64,000 nucleotides of DNA from HK1 sp965202735 (GCA_965202735.1 OZ241844.1:434001-498000); one strand, 5' to 3'; positions 53,648 through 63,578 are shown, numbered from the stretch's first letter. The notes: generated from the letters alone by a model not told the origin. Numbers and translations are program-made.

Positions 53648-55769
53648 ACGGACGGACGGCACGGCGGCGACCGGGGCCGGCGCGGACGCCCGCGACGTCC
53701 TGACCGTCCGCAGCCTTTCCGTCTCGTACTTCGTGCGCGGCCAGGAGGTCCGCGCGGTGCGCGGTGTCGACCTGACGGTGCGGGCGGGCGAAACCCTCGC
53801 CGTAGTGGGCGAGAGCGGCTCGGGCAAGAGCACGCTCGCGTTCGCGGTGATGCGCGGACTCGACGCGGCGGGGCGCGTGGCCACGGGCTCGATCCGGTTC
53901 AACGGCATCGACCTGCTGGGCATCGGCCCGCGCGCGCTGCGCGCCATCCAGGGGTCGCGCATCGCCATGGTCTACCAGGACCCGCAGACCTCGCTGAACC
54001 CGGCGCTCCGCGTCGGCGACCAGATCGGGGAGGTGGTGCGCGAACACACCGAGCTCCGGGGCGAGCGCGCCGGGGAGCGGGTGCGCGAGCTCCTGGCCGG
54101 TGTCAACCTGCCCGACCCGGCGGGCGCGGCGCGGCGCTACCCGCACGAGCTCTCCGGTGGCCAGCAGCAGCGGGTGCTGATCGCCATGGCCTTCGCCTGC
54201 AACCCGGAGCTGCTCATCATGGACGAGCCCACCACCGGGCTCGACGTGACCACCGAGGCCCACATCCTGGATCTGGTCGCCGATCTCAGGCAGCGGTTCG
54301 GTTCCGCCATCCTCTACATCACCCACAACCTCGGAGTGGTGGCCCGGTTCTGCCACCGCGTGGCGGTGATGTACGCGGGCGAGATGGTCGAGGAGGGGCC
54401 GGTGTCGCGGGTGTTCGCCTCCCCCGCCCACCCGTATACCAGGAGTCTGCTCACCTGCATCCCGCGGCTCGACCTCTCCAGGCACGATCGCCCCCTGAAC
54501 GCCATCGAGGGGCAGTTGCCGAGCCTCGTCGACCCGCCCGCGGGCTGCGCGTTCGCAGAGCGCTGCGGGCACGCGACCGACGACTGCCGCGGCACGGCGC
54601 CGGCGCGCGAACGGGTCGGCGACGACCCCGAGGACTCGGTCCGCTGCCTGCACTGGCGATCGCTGCCGGCGTTCGCCTTCGAGCGGAATGTGCGCGACGG
54701 CACCCGGGCTCGCGCCGGGGAGCCGGCGGCGGAGCTGCTGCACATCGACCGTCTCCGGTGCCACTACCCGGTGCGGCGCCGTGTCCTGGAATTCCTGACC
54801 GGCCGACCGCAGGTGTTCGTGCACGCGGTGGACGGCATCGACATCGCGCTCGGGCGCGGCCGCACCCTCGCCATCGTGGGCGAGAGCGGCTGCGGCAAGA
54901 CCACGCTGGGCCGCGCCGTGGTGGGGCTGCAGCCCGCTTCGGGCGGCGACCTGATGTTCGAGGGCAGCCGGCTCACGGGCCTTGCGCGCGACCGCGGCCC
55001 GGACCTGCGGCGCCGCGTGCAGATCATCTTCCAGAACCCGGACGCCACCCTGAATCCGCAGAAGCCGGTGGGCGAGGCCATCCGCCGGCCCCTCGAGCTG
55101 TTCGGGCTGGTGCCGGAGCCCGGGCAGGAGGCGCGGGTCGCGGAGCTTCTGGAGAGCGTCAACCTTCCGGCCGGCTACGCCGGGCGCTATCCGCACGAGC
55201 TGTCCGGAGGGCAGAAGCAGCGCGTGGCCATCGCGCGCGCGTTCGCGGCCGAGCCCGAGCTGATCGTCTGCGACGAGCCGCTGTCGGCGCTGGACGTGTC
55301 GGTACAGGCGGCGATCCTCAACCTGCTGGTCGACCTGCAGAAACGCTCCGGCACCGCCTACATGTTCATTTCCCACGATCTCTCCGTGGTGCGCTACCTG
55401 TCCGACCTGGTGGCGGTGATGTACATGGGCAGGCTGGCCGAGATCGGCACCCCCGAGGAGATGTTCGCGCCGCCCTACCACCCCTACACCGAGGCCCTGC
55501 TGTCGGCCATCTCGATCCCCGATCCGATGATCGAGCAGGCGAGCATCCGCCTGGAGGGGCCGGTGCCGAGCCCGGTCGACCCCGGGCCCGGCTGCCGCTT
55601 CGCGTCGCGCTGTCCGAGGAAGCTCGGCGCGGTCTGCGAGACCGACGACCCGCCCCTGCACGAGCTTGGCCCGAGCCACCGGCTCTACTGCCACATCCCG
55701 CGCGCGGAGCTCGACGAGATGGCGCCGGTGATCCGCTACGCCGGTACCTCACCCCACGCGCTGAAGTGA
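53640..55769 (+). CDS. fused DppD-DppF importer ATPase
   Basis: One protein of 709 aa with two ABC ATPase halves. Half 1: Walker A GESGSGKST, signature LSGGQQQRVLIA, Walker B LLIMDEPTTGLDV, and the DppD-type C-terminal cysteine cluster (CAFAERCGHATDDC). Half 2: GESGCGKTTL, LSGGQKQRVAIA, LIVCDEPLSALDV, with its own Cys tail. In many genomes these are two genes; here they form a single chain, which assures equal amounts. Confidence 0.93.
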   Translation: MSERTDGTAATGAGADARDVLTVRSLSVSYFVRGQEVRAVRGVDLTVRAGETLAVVGESGSGKSTLAFAVMRGLDAAGRVATGSIRFNGIDLLGIGPRALRAIQGSRIAMVYQDPQTSLNPALRVGDQIGEVVREHTELRGERAGERVRELLAGVNLPDPAGAARRYPHELSGGQQQRVLIAMAFACNPELLIMDEPTTGLDVTTEAHILDLVADLRQRFGSAILYITHNLGVVARFCHRVAVMYAGEMVEEGPVSRVFASPAHPYTRSLLTCIPRLDLSRHDRPLNAIEGQLPSLVDPPAGCAFAERCGHATDDCRGTAPARERVGDDPEDSVRCLHWRSLPAFAFERNVRDGTRARAGEPAAELLHIDRLRCHYPVRRRVLEFLTGRPQVFVHAVDGIDIALGRGRTLAIVGESGCGKTTLGRAVVGLQPASGGDLMFEGSRLTGLARDRGPDLRRRVQIIFQNPDATLNPQKPVGEAIRRPLELFGLVPEPGQEARVAELLESVNLPAGYAGRYPHELSGGQKQRVAIARAFAAEPELIVCDEPLSALDVSVQAAILNLLVDLQKRSGTAYMFISHDLSVVRYLSDLVAVMYMGRLAEIGTPEEMFAPPYHPYTEALLSAISIPDPMIEQASIRLEGPVPSPVDPGPGCRFASRCPRKLGAVCETDDPPLHELGPSHRLYCHIPRAELDEMAPVIRYAGTSPHALK

Positions 55770-55794
55770 CGAGAAATCGGAGAACGCCGCCGCC

Positions 55795-56862
55795 ATGACA
55801 TCGCCCACCATTCCCACCCGGCCGTTCGACCATCCGGCCGCCTGGACCGCCGCCGACCTCGGCGGCAAGGACGCCATCGCCTGCGACCTCGCCGACCGCC
55901 ACGTCGCCGCGTTCGAGGCGGCGGTGGCCGAGCTGCGCGAGCGCGGACTCACCGCCTTCGAGGCAATCGGCCGTCACGACTTCCCGCTCGAATCCATCGC
56001 CGACGACGTCCGGGCGTGGCGGCACGAAGTCGCCCACGGCCGCGGCCTCATGCTCCTGCGGGGGTTCCCGGTGGACCGATGGAGCCGGGAAGACACGGAG
56101 CTCGCGTGGTTCGGCCTCGGCACCCACTTCGGCCGCGCGGTGTCGCAGAGCGCGCTCGGCGACCTGATGGGTCACGTGGTCAACGTCGGCGGCGACGACA
56201 TGCGCCACCGCGCGTACCGCAACGCGCGCGAGCTGCGCATGCACACCGACCGCTGCGACACCGTCGGCATGTTCTGCCTGCGCCGCGCGAAGTCCGGCGG
56301 CGAGTCCGGCTACTCCAGCGCGCTGGCGGTGCACGATCGCATCCGCGCGCTGAAGCCCGAGCTGCTGGATTCGATCTGGAACGGCTTCCACCTGCACCGC
56401 TTCGGCGAGCAGCCGCCCGGCGAGCCGCCCTGCACCCCGATACGAATTCCGGTGTTCTCCGAACGAGACGGCGTGATCACGGTGATCCTGATCGGCGGCT
56501 ACGCGTGGATGGCGGCCGACGAGTTCGACGTCCCGTTCAGCGACCGCGACCGCGAGGCGCTCGCCACCTTCGAGCGCCTGGCCGCCGACCCCGAGTTCAG
56601 GGTGAGCTTCCAGCTCGAACGCGGCGAGGCGGCGCTCTTCAACAACTGCGCGGTGCTGCACAACCGCACCGCCTTCGAGGACCACGACGAGCCGCACCGG
56701 AAGCGCCACCTGATGCGGCTGTGGCTGATGGACTGGGGCGGGCGTCCGGTGGTCGAGGGGGTGCGGTACCACAAGGGCGAGGGGGGGATAACGCCGCGGG
56801 AGGACAGGCAGCCGTACTATGCGAGCCGGAATCCGGCGATTGACGCGAGGAATGCAGAGTAA
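55795..56862 (+). CDS. TauD/TfdA-family Fe(II)/2-oxoglutarate dioxygenase
   Basis: Oxygenase of 355 aa. The iron ligands are seen as His-x-Asp in LRMHTDRCDTVG (about residues 150-160) and a distal His in RKRHLMRLWL, with the 2-oxoglutarate Arg (MRLWL). It begins after the importer ATPase by 25 bp and so probably oxidises a compound brought in by that importer. Substrate unknown; relatives act on taurine, sulfonates, carnitine-like or amino acids. Confidence 0.88.
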   Translation: MTSPTIPTRPFDHPAAWTAADLGGKDAIACDLADRHVAAFEAAVAELRERGLTAFEAIGRHDFPLESIADDVRAWRHEVAHGRGLMLLRGFPVDRWSREDTELAWFGLGTHFGRAVSQSALGDLMGHVVNVGGDDMRHRAYRNARELRMHTDRCDTVGMFCLRRAKSGGESGYSSALAVHDRIRALKPELLDSIWNGFHLHRFGEQPPGEPPCTPIRIPVFSERDGVITVILIGGYAWMAADEFDVPFSDRDREALATFERLAADPEFRVSFQLERGEAALFNNCAVLHNRTAFEDHDEPHRKRHLMRLWLMDWGGRPVVEGVRYHKGEGGITPREDRQPYYASRNPAIDARNAE

Positions 56863-57021
56863 TGCGGCGGTGCCGGCGGTGCCGGCGGTGCCGCAAGAAG
56901 TGTGTCTTGTCAGAATGCCGGGTGGCGCTGGAGTTTCGGAGACGGGCTTTCGATCATTGGCTGGCCGCTTGCCCGGCGGCACGCAACGCCCGAGAATACG
57001 CGGCCCCCGGCTCCTGCCCTC

Positions 57022-59064
57022 ATGTCCGCGCCCTCCCCTTCCACCTCGCCCGACCGCACGCCCGCCCTCGTACCCGACTCGGTGCGCACCCGCCGCACCG
57101 CCGTCGCGTTCGACGCGTGGGTGTTGCTGCGCATCACGCGCATGGCCTTCGCCCATCCGTGGCGCATGGCGATCGGACTCGGCTGCACCCTGCTCGCGGC
57201 CCTTGCGCAGCTCGTCATCCCGCAGCTCATCGGCGATGCCGTCGACTTCGCGCAGGGACTCCTCGCGTCGGCGGGCGACGACGGCGACGCCCGCGACGCC
57301 CTGGCCCGCGCCGCGGCGCTGATCCTCGCCACCTCCGTCGCCCGGGGGCTGTGCACGATGATGCAGAACTACCAGGGCGAGGCGGTGGGCCAGCTCATCG
57401 CCTACCGGCTGCGTCTCGCCCTCTACGCCAGGATCCAGAAGCTGTCCTTCAGCTACCACGACCGGGTGCACACCGGTGACCTCATGACCCGCGGCATCCT
57501 CGACGTCGAGGGCACGAAGCTGTGGGTGAGCACCGGGGTCCAGCGCTCGCTCCTGCTCGCAATCCTGGTCGGAGGCGGGGCGTGGGTGATGATGTCGATC
57601 GACGTGGCGCTCGGCTGCCTCGCGCTGAGCTTCGTGCCGTTCGTGGCGCTCGGCGCCTCGCTTGCCCGGCTCCGGCTCCGCACCCTGTGGTATGCGCTCC
57701 AGGAGGAGCTCGCGGTGCTTACCCGGGTCATGGAGGAGAACCTCGGCGGCATCCGCGTGGTCCGCGCCTTCGTGTCCCAGGCGTTCGAGATGGCCCGCTT
57801 CGACGCGATCTCCCGGCGCGCCCTCGCCATCACGCACCGCCGCATCGACGTCTTCGTGAAGAGCACCACGACGATGACCTTCGCCTTCTTCGTCTCCATG
57901 GGCCTGGTGCTGTGGGTCGGCGGCGGGAAGGTGGCGGCGGGGACGCTCACCATCGGGGAGCTCGCGTCCTTTCTCGCCTTCATGGCCATCCTGCAGATGC
58001 CGGTACGCCAGATCGCGTGGACGGTGAACTCGGTGGCGCGCACCTCGACCTGCGGCGGGCGCCTCTTCGAGGTCCTCGACCTGGAGCCGGAGATCCGGGA
58101 TCGGCCGGGCGCGCGCGATCTCGAGATTCGCGAAGGGGTGGTCCGCTTCGAGAACGTCTCCTTCCGCTACCGCAGGGAGGGCCGGGGTCCGCCGGTGCTG
58201 CGCGACGTGAGCTTCGAGGTCCGCCCCGGGCGGGTCACGGGCATCGTCGGCCCGCCCGGCAGCGGCAAGTCGACCATCGCCCACCTCATTCCCCGCTACT
58301 ACGACGTCGATGCCGGGCGCGTCACCATCGACGGCCGGGACGTGCGGGACGTGACGCTCGCGTCGCTCCGCCGCGGCGTCAGCGTGGTGCAGCAGGACCC
58401 CTTCCTGTTCACCGCCGCCATCGACAACAACGTGAGCTACGGCGACCCGTGGGCGGAGCGGAGCGCGGTGCGCAGGGCCACCGAGGCGGCGCAGCTCCAC
58501 AAGTACGTGGAGCAGCTTCCGGCGGGATACGAGACCCTGGTCGGGGAGCGGGGCGTGTCGCTCTCCGGCGGACAGCGCCAGCGCCTTGCGATCGCCCGCA
58601 GCGTGCTGCCCACGTCGAGCGTCATCGTCTTCGACGACTCCACCGCGGCGGTCGACGCCGCCACCGAGCGCCGGATCCACGAGGCGCTGGCCGACGTCAC
58701 CCGCGACCGCGCGATGATCGTCATCGCCCACCGCCTCTCCTCGGTGATGTACGCCGACGAGATCCTGTTCCTGGAGGAAGGCCGCATCGTCGAGCGCGGC
58801 GCCCACGATGTCCTGGTCGCGCTCGGCGGGCGCTACGCCTCGCTGTATGCGCTGCAGACCCGGATGAGCGACGACGACGGGGATGCGGGCGGGACACGGG
58901 ACACGTACTCGGGCCCAGATCCGGGCGAAGCCGGACCCGGAGACGGAGCCGCGAGCACGGAGCACGGAGCACGGAGCCGGGTCCGGAGACGGAGCCGCGA
59001 GCACGGAGCCGGGTCCGGAGACGGAGCCGCGAGCACGGAGCCGGGTCCGGAGACGGGGCCGTGA
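57022..59064 (+). CDS. ABC exporter half-transporter with degenerate catalytic site
   Basis: Membrane-ATPase protein of 680 aa. Six transmembrane helices (about 35-330) with SYHDRVHTGDLMTRGI and EENLGGIRVVRAFVSQ, then the ATPase: Walker A GPPGSGKST, signature LSGGQRQRLAIA, Walker B VIVFDDSTAAVDAAT. The base after Walker B is Asp instead of Glu, the usual mark of the non-catalytic site of heterodimeric exporters. The C-terminal 50 residues come from a 32-bp tandem repeat. It precedes its presumed partner gene. ATG 57022 chosen. Confidence 0.9.
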   Translation: MSAPSPSTSPDRTPALVPDSVRTRRTAVAFDAWVLLRITRMAFAHPWRMAIGLGCTLLAALAQLVIPQLIGDAVDFAQGLLASAGDDGDARDALARAAALILATSVARGLCTMMQNYQGEAVGQLIAYRLRLALYARIQKLSFSYHDRVHTGDLMTRGILDVEGTKLWVSTGVQRSLLLAILVGGGAWVMMSIDVALGCLALSFVPFVALGASLARLRLRTLWYALQEELAVLTRVMEENLGGIRVVRAFVSQAFEMARFDAISRRALAITHRRIDVFVKSTTTMTFAFFVSMGLVLWVGGGKVAAGTLTIGELASFLAFMAILQMPVRQIAWTVNSVARTSTCGGRLFEVLDLEPEIRDRPGARDLEIREGVVRFENVSFRYRREGRGPPVLRDVSFEVRPGRVTGIVGPPGSGKSTIAHLIPRYYDVDAGRVTIDGRDVRDVTLASLRRGVSVVQQDPFLFTAAIDNNVSYGDPWAERSAVRRATEAAQLHKYVEQLPAGYETLVGERGVSLSGGQRQRLAIARSVLPTSSVIVFDDSTAAVDAATERRIHEALADVTRDRAMIVIAHRLSSVMYADEILFLEEGRIVERGAHDVLVALGGRYASLYALQTRMSDDDGDAGGTRDTYSGPDPGEAGPGDGAASTEHGARSRVRRRSREHGAGSGDGAASTEPGPETGP

Positions 59065-59071
59065 GCACGGA
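58976..59071 (+). repeat. 32-bp tandem repeat (three units) at the end of the exporter gene
   Basis: Three 32-bp units at 58976, 59008 and 59040, beginning GCCGGGTCCGGAGACGG, the third with two substitutions that create the exporter stop (GTGA). Degenerate copies extend both sides (58932-59110). The unit is not a multiple of three, so a gain or loss of one changes the reading frame. Confidence 0.9.
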
Positions 59072-59113
59072 GCGGAGTCCGGAGCACGGAGCCGTGAGCA
59101 TGGAGCGGGGCCG

Positions 59114-60982
59114 GTGAAGGCGGCCGCGCCGGCGAGCGCCGCGGCCGGGCCGCCCCGGGCGGTGATCGGCTCGCAGGTCTCCATCGAGGAGGAGATGTTC
59201 GGCGCCGCCTTCGACGGGCGGGTGGTGCGGCGCTTCTGGTCCTTCGTGGCCCCCCACCGCCGACGGCTGTGGATCGGCGTGGCCGCGGTGCTCGTCTTCA
59301 CCCTCACCCAGGTCGCGGTCCCGCTGGTGCTGCGCTTCGCGATCGACGATGCGCTCGTTGCGGGCGGGGCGGGCATCGAGGTGCTGTACCGGACCGTCGC
59401 CGCCTTCTTCGCCGTGGTGGGGCTCAACTACGCGTCGAACTTCACCCAGGAGCTCGTCGTCGGCCGCATCTCCGGCAGCCTGCTCTTCGATCTGCGCCGC
59501 GCGATGTACCGGCACCTGCAGCACGTCTCCCTGTCCTTCATGGACAGGACCGAGGTGGGCCGGCTCATGTCCCGGCTCCAGGGCGACGTCAACGCGTTGC
59601 AGGAGTTCCTCGAGACCTCGATCTTCGCGATCGGCGACCTCATCCTCCTCGTCGGCATCGTCACCGTCCTGCTGCTCCTCGATCCCCGCCTCGGCCTGCT
59701 CACCCTCTCGGTGGTCCCGGTGCTGATCGGGGTGCGCATCGTCTGGCTGCCGCCCGCCCGGCGGGCGTTCCTGCGGGCGCGGGAGACGAGCTCGGTCGTC
59801 AACGGGGCGCTCGCGGAGAACGTGCACGGCGTGCGCACCATCCAGGAGATGGGCCGGGAAGCCGTCAACTTCGAGCTCTTCGACGACCGGGCGAAGGACA
59901 ACCTGCGCGCGCATCTCCGCGCGTCGAAGCTCTCCAGCGTGATGATCCCGATCGTCGACACCCTCACCGGCATCGCGATGGCGATCGTCATCGTGGTCGG
60001 CGGCGGCATGGTGCTCGGGCAGGAGCTGGAGCTCGGAGTGATGGTCGCCTTCGTGTTCTACGTGCAGCGCTTCTTCGACCCCATCCGCTCGCTCACCATC
60101 CAGTACAGCATCATGCAGCGGGCGATGGCGGCCGGGCAGCGCATCTTCGAGGTGCTCGACGTGCCCATCGACGTGCGCGACGCCCCCGATGCCGTCCCGC
60201 TGCCGCGCGAGGCCCGCGCCATCGAGCTCGACGACGTGACCTTCGGCTACGTGCCCGGCCGCCCGGTGCTGCGCAACGTCAGCCTGCGGGTGGAGCCGGG
60301 GGAGACGGTGGCCCTGGTGGGCCCGACCGGCTCCGGCAAGACCAGCGTCACCGCGCTCGTCCACCGCTTCTACGACGTATGGAGCGGCGCGGTCCGGATC
60401 GGCGGACACGACGTGCGCGACGTGCGCCAGAGCGACCTCGGCGCGCACGTGGCGATGGTGCTGCAGGAGCCCTTCCTCTTCACCGGCACGGTCCGGGACA
60501 ACATCCGCTACAACAAGGCGGACGCGACCCGGGGGCAGGTGGAGGCGGCGGCGCGCGCGGTCGGTGCCCACGACTTCATCGAGCGCCTGCCGGAAGGGTA
60601 CGACACCGTGCTCGACCAGCGCGGCTCGAACCTGTCGCTGGGCCAGCGCCAGCTCCTCAGCTTCGCGCGGGCCCTGGTCGCCGATACGCCGATACTGGTG
60701 CTGGACGAGGCCACCGCGAACGTCGACAGCTACACCGAGCGCCGGATACAGAAGGCGCTGGCGCGCCTGCTGGAAGGACGCACCGCCATCGTCATCGCCC
60801 ACCGCCTCGCCACCATCCGCGGGGCGGACCGGATCATGGTGCTGCGCGAGGGACGGCTGGTGGAGCAGGGCACCCACGATGCGCTGATCGCGCTCGGCGG
60901 GCTCTACGCCCGTCTCTACCGGCTCAACTACGCGTCCTTCGACGACTTCGCGGCCGGGGATGTCCCGGCCGCGGGGTCCTGA
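59114..60982 (+). CDS. ABC exporter half-transporter, catalytically competent partner
   Basis: Protein of 622 aa with six transmembrane helices and one ATPase: Walker A GPTGSGKTS, signature LSLGQRQLLSFA, Walker B LVLDEATANVDSYTE with the catalytic Glu, and the switch His in IVIAHRLATI. It forms the active site that its partner lacks, as in TM287/288 and LmrCD. GTG 59114 is the start used because the upstream frame is only repeat-encoded sequence. Substrate unknown. Confidence 0.9.
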   Translation: MKAAAPASAAAGPPRAVIGSQVSIEEEMFGAAFDGRVVRRFWSFVAPHRRRLWIGVAAVLVFTLTQVAVPLVLRFAIDDALVAGGAGIEVLYRTVAAFFAVVGLNYASNFTQELVVGRISGSLLFDLRRAMYRHLQHVSLSFMDRTEVGRLMSRLQGDVNALQEFLETSIFAIGDLILLVGIVTVLLLLDPRLGLLTLSVVPVLIGVRIVWLPPARRAFLRARETSSVVNGALAENVHGVRTIQEMGREAVNFELFDDRAKDNLRAHLRASKLSSVMIPIVDTLTGIAMAIVIVVGGGMVLGQELELGVMVAFVFYVQRFFDPIRSLTIQYSIMQRAMAAGQRIFEVLDVPIDVRDAPDAVPLPREARAIELDDVTFGYVPGRPVLRNVSLRVEPGETVALVGPTGSGKTSVTALVHRFYDVWSGAVRIGGHDVRDVRQSDLGAHVAMVLQEPFLFTGTVRDNIRYNKADATRGQVEAAARAVGAHDFIERLPEGYDTVLDQRGSNLSLGQRQLLSFARALVADTPILVLDEATANVDSYTERRIQKALARLLEGRTAIVIAHRLATIRGADRIMVLREGRLVEQGTHDALIALGGLYARLYRLNYASFDDFAAGDVPAAGS

Positions 60983-61087
60983 CGTCGAGACGGGAGACGG
61001 CGGCGGCAGTCCCGGGTCCGTCGAGCCGCGGATGGATGGAAGGGAGGCGTGACCGACGGTCGGCCGCCGGTCCACGGCGGCTCCGCA

Positions 61088-61750
61088 TCAGGTCTCGGGA
61101 TGGGGAATGGAGTCGGGATCGACCGCGCGCCTGACGTAGAGATCGACCTGCGGCCGGTACACCTCCCACAGAAAGCGCAGCTCCGCCAGCGGGCTGCGGT
61201 CGAGCTCCACTCTCAGGTCGACGAGCGGGAACGAGTGCTCTTGCACCACCAGCAGCGCCGCGGACTTGACCTGCCTGAGCTCCCCACCCGCCGCCTCTCC
61301 GGCCTCCAGCCCGCGCACCAGGCGTTCCGCCAGGTGCTCGTCGGGCGCCGCCTCGAAGGCGTCGACCATCGCCCGCGGCACCCCGTCGTTGCGAATGATA
61401 TTGCCGATGGCGCAGCTCGATGCGCCCTGTGCCGCGCCGTGGATCGAGACGATGCGCTCGCCGTGGAAGAACGCGGTGCGGCCCTCCCGATCGATCGCCG
61501 CGAGCTGGCGCCAGCCGATGGTCGGGTTGCCGCCGGCGAGCGCGTCCACCGTCTCCTGCGCCGACCGGCCGGCCTCCAGCAGGTCGAGGCCCTTCGGCCC
61601 CAGCGCCGGATCGGTGCGGTGCTGCGTCAGCACCGCACCGACGCCGGCCCGCGCGTAGGGGCAGCGCGACCCCACGCCGATGCTGGAGGTGGTCACCGCG
61701 GCACCGAACATGCCGGTGCGCCTGCACATGCCTGCCAGTGAGAACGTCAT
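61088..61750 (-). CDS. DUF1028 family protein (Ntn-hydrolase-like)
   Basis: Protein of 220 aa. DUF1028 words: MTFSLAGMCRRTGMFGAAVTTSSIGVGSRC, cut as TSSIGVGSRC, then ALGPKGLDLLEAG, and IGNIIRNDGVPRAMVDAFE. Family members are thought to be Ntn-type hydrolases or amidases and often sit with peptide importers and amidohydrolases, as here. It runs opposite to both neighbours. Confidence 0.85.
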   Translation of the reverse strand: MTFSLAGMCRRTGMFGAAVTTSSIGVGSRCPYARAGVGAVLTQHRTDPALGPKGLDLLEAGRSAQETVDALAGGNPTIGWRQLAAIDREGRTAFFHGERIVSIHGAAQGASSCAIGNIIRNDGVPRAMVDAFEAAPDEHLAERLVRGLEAGEAAGGELRQVKSAALLVVQEHSFPLVDLRVELDRSPLAELRFLWEVYRPQVDLYVRRAVDPDSIPHPET

Positions 61751-62088
61751 GCGGGGTCCTCGTCTGCCGGTGTGCCGAGTGCCCGTCGTCGAAAGCGGAC
61801 AATGGCTTCCTTATAGGAGATTCGCGCAGAATTCCACTACGCCTCGCAGCCGGGGCCCGGATTCGCTCCCTGTTCCTGCGATGGATCCCCGTTCCTGCGA
61901 TGGAGAGTAGAGGATAGTGCCCGCGGCCGGAACGCGGGAGGCGCGATCCGGCCCGGGGGCGCGCGGAGGCCTTCGCCTGGCCGCCAGAGGTACCGCCGGC
62001 ATGGCGGCCCTCGACCGGCGGCCCGTCGCGGCAGCGGCTGTGCAACGCGTGCGGATCGGCCAGGATGAAACCGGGCGGAGACACTGAA
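61751..62088. promoter_or_regulatory. 338-bp divergent control region with a 14-bp direct repeat
   Basis: Between the DUF1028 and amidohydrolase genes. GTTCCTGCGATGGA occurs at 61872-61885 and again at 61891-61904, a 19-bp period, about two helical turns, so it may bind a regulator acting on both genes. Otherwise no gene is seen. Confidence 0.45.
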
Positions 62089-63573
62089 ATGAGCACCGGC
62101 AGCTTCACCGGCGTCCTCGTCACCGGCGCCACCGTCGTTACGCTGGACGACCGGCTCGGCACCCTCGAAGACGGCGCCGTCGCCGTCAGGGACGGCCGCA
62201 TCGCCGCCGTCGGCCCGAGCGCGGACCTCGCCCCCGACCATGCCGATCTGGAGGTGGTCGACGGCCGCGGCAAGGCGGTCCTGCCGGGCTTCGTCAACTC
62301 CCACACCCACACCGTGCTGCTGGTGCTGCGGGGCACCGTCGAGGACATGGCGGGCGACGCCATCTTCGGCTACATGACGCCGATCAGCTTCGCGATGACC
62401 CCCGACGAGCGCACCGCACTGGCCCGGCTCGGCTGTCTCGAAGGCATCCTCTCCGGCACCACCACCATGGTCGAGCCGTTCCGCCATGTCGCGGGCTATG
62501 CCCGGGGCATGGTGGACACGGGCCTGCGGCTCTATCTGAGCGAGAATGCCGCCGACGCCCTCACGCTGAAGATCCGCCACGGCATCTACGAGTACAGCCG
62601 TGAATCCGGACAGGAGTTCCTCGACCGCGCCGTCGAGCTGATCGAGCGCTTCCACGGCGCCGGGGACGGCCGCGTGCACTGCCAGATCTCGGCCCACGCG
62701 CCCGACGTCTGCTCACCGTGGATGCTCGACCAGCTCAACCGGCTCACGTCCCGGTACGGACTGACCCGCACCGTCCACCTCTCGCAGAGCCCCGGGGAGG
62801 TGAAGCAGGTCCGCGACGCACACGGCCGAACGCCGGCCGAGTACCTGGACGACAACGGCTGGCTCGGTCCCGACGTGGTGGGCGCGCACTGGACGTACTG
62901 CACCGCGTCCGACATCGACCTGCTGGCCGAGCGTGGGGCGCACATGGCGCACTGCCCGGCCAACAGCTCCCGGCGCGGGCCGCATCCGGTGCTGGCCGGC
63001 CGCATCCTCGACGCCGGCGTGAACGTCGCCTTCGGTACCGACAACATGACCGAGGACATGTTCCAGGCGATGAAGATCGGCTCGATCATTCACCGCGGCG
63101 GCGCCGGCGGGAAGAACGAGGGCGGTGGCGTCGACCCCGGTCCCGAGCATGCGCTGCGGGCCGCGACGGTCCACGGCGCGCGGGCCCTCGGCCGCGAGGA
63201 CGACCTCGGCACGCTCACGCCGGGCAAGCTCGCCGACCTCGTGATCCTCGATCTGGACCAGGCGCACCTGCGCCCGATCGTCAACCTCGTGTCGAGCCTG
63301 GTGCACTATGGCCATCCCGGGTGCGTGGACTCGGTGATGGTGGAGGGACGCTTCCTGATGCGCGACGGCAGGGTGACGTGCATGGATGTCCGGGACACCC
63401 TCGACGCCGCCCAGGAGGCGACCGTCGCCGCCTGGCGCCGTCTGCACGAGACATCGGGGGACATCGACCTGCCTGACTCTCTGCGTCGCCGGGACGAGAG
63501 CGGGCGCCGCCGCCGGCTGGCCGGGGAGAGAACGATCACCTCCGGCTCCCCATCGACGCCCCGGGCCTCATGA
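62089..63573 (+). CDS. metal-dependent amidohydrolase (TRZ/ATZ type)
   Basis: Hydrolase of 494 aa. N-terminal beta-sandwich (LVTGATVVTLDDR) then the barrel with the metal motif NSHTHTVLLVLRG (His-x-His), later His in RTVHLSQSP and GAHWTYC, and the Asp in FGTDNMTEDMF. Family members hydrolyse amines or amides on cyclic compounds (guanine deaminase, TrzA/AtzB). GGAG precedes the ATG. The stop codon TGA lies inside the target duplication of MITE copy D. Confidence 0.9.
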   Translation: MSTGSFTGVLVTGATVVTLDDRLGTLEDGAVAVRDGRIAAVGPSADLAPDHADLEVVDGRGKAVLPGFVNSHTHTVLLVLRGTVEDMAGDAIFGYMTPISFAMTPDERTALARLGCLEGILSGTTTMVEPFRHVAGYARGMVDTGLRLYLSENAADALTLKIRHGIYEYSRESGQEFLDRAVELIERFHGAGDGRVHCQISAHAPDVCSPWMLDQLNRLTSRYGLTRTVHLSQSPGEVKQVRDAHGRTPAEYLDDNGWLGPDVVGAHWTYCTASDIDLLAERGAHMAHCPANSSRRGPHPVLAGRILDAGVNVAFGTDNMTEDMFQAMKIGSIIHRGGAGGKNEGGGVDPGPEHALRAATVHGARALGREDDLGTLTPGKLADLVILDLDQAHLRPIVNLVSSLVHYGHPGCVDSVMVEGRFLMRDGRVTCMDVRDTLDAAQEATVAAWRRLHETSGDIDLPDSLRRRDESGRRRRLAGERTITSGSPSTPRAS

Positions 63574-63578
63574 CGGTT

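Noticed and set aside
59061..59102. Earlier starts (GTG 59061, ATG 59100) for the second exporter gene
   Set aside because: They are in different frames from the exporter and lead quickly to stops.
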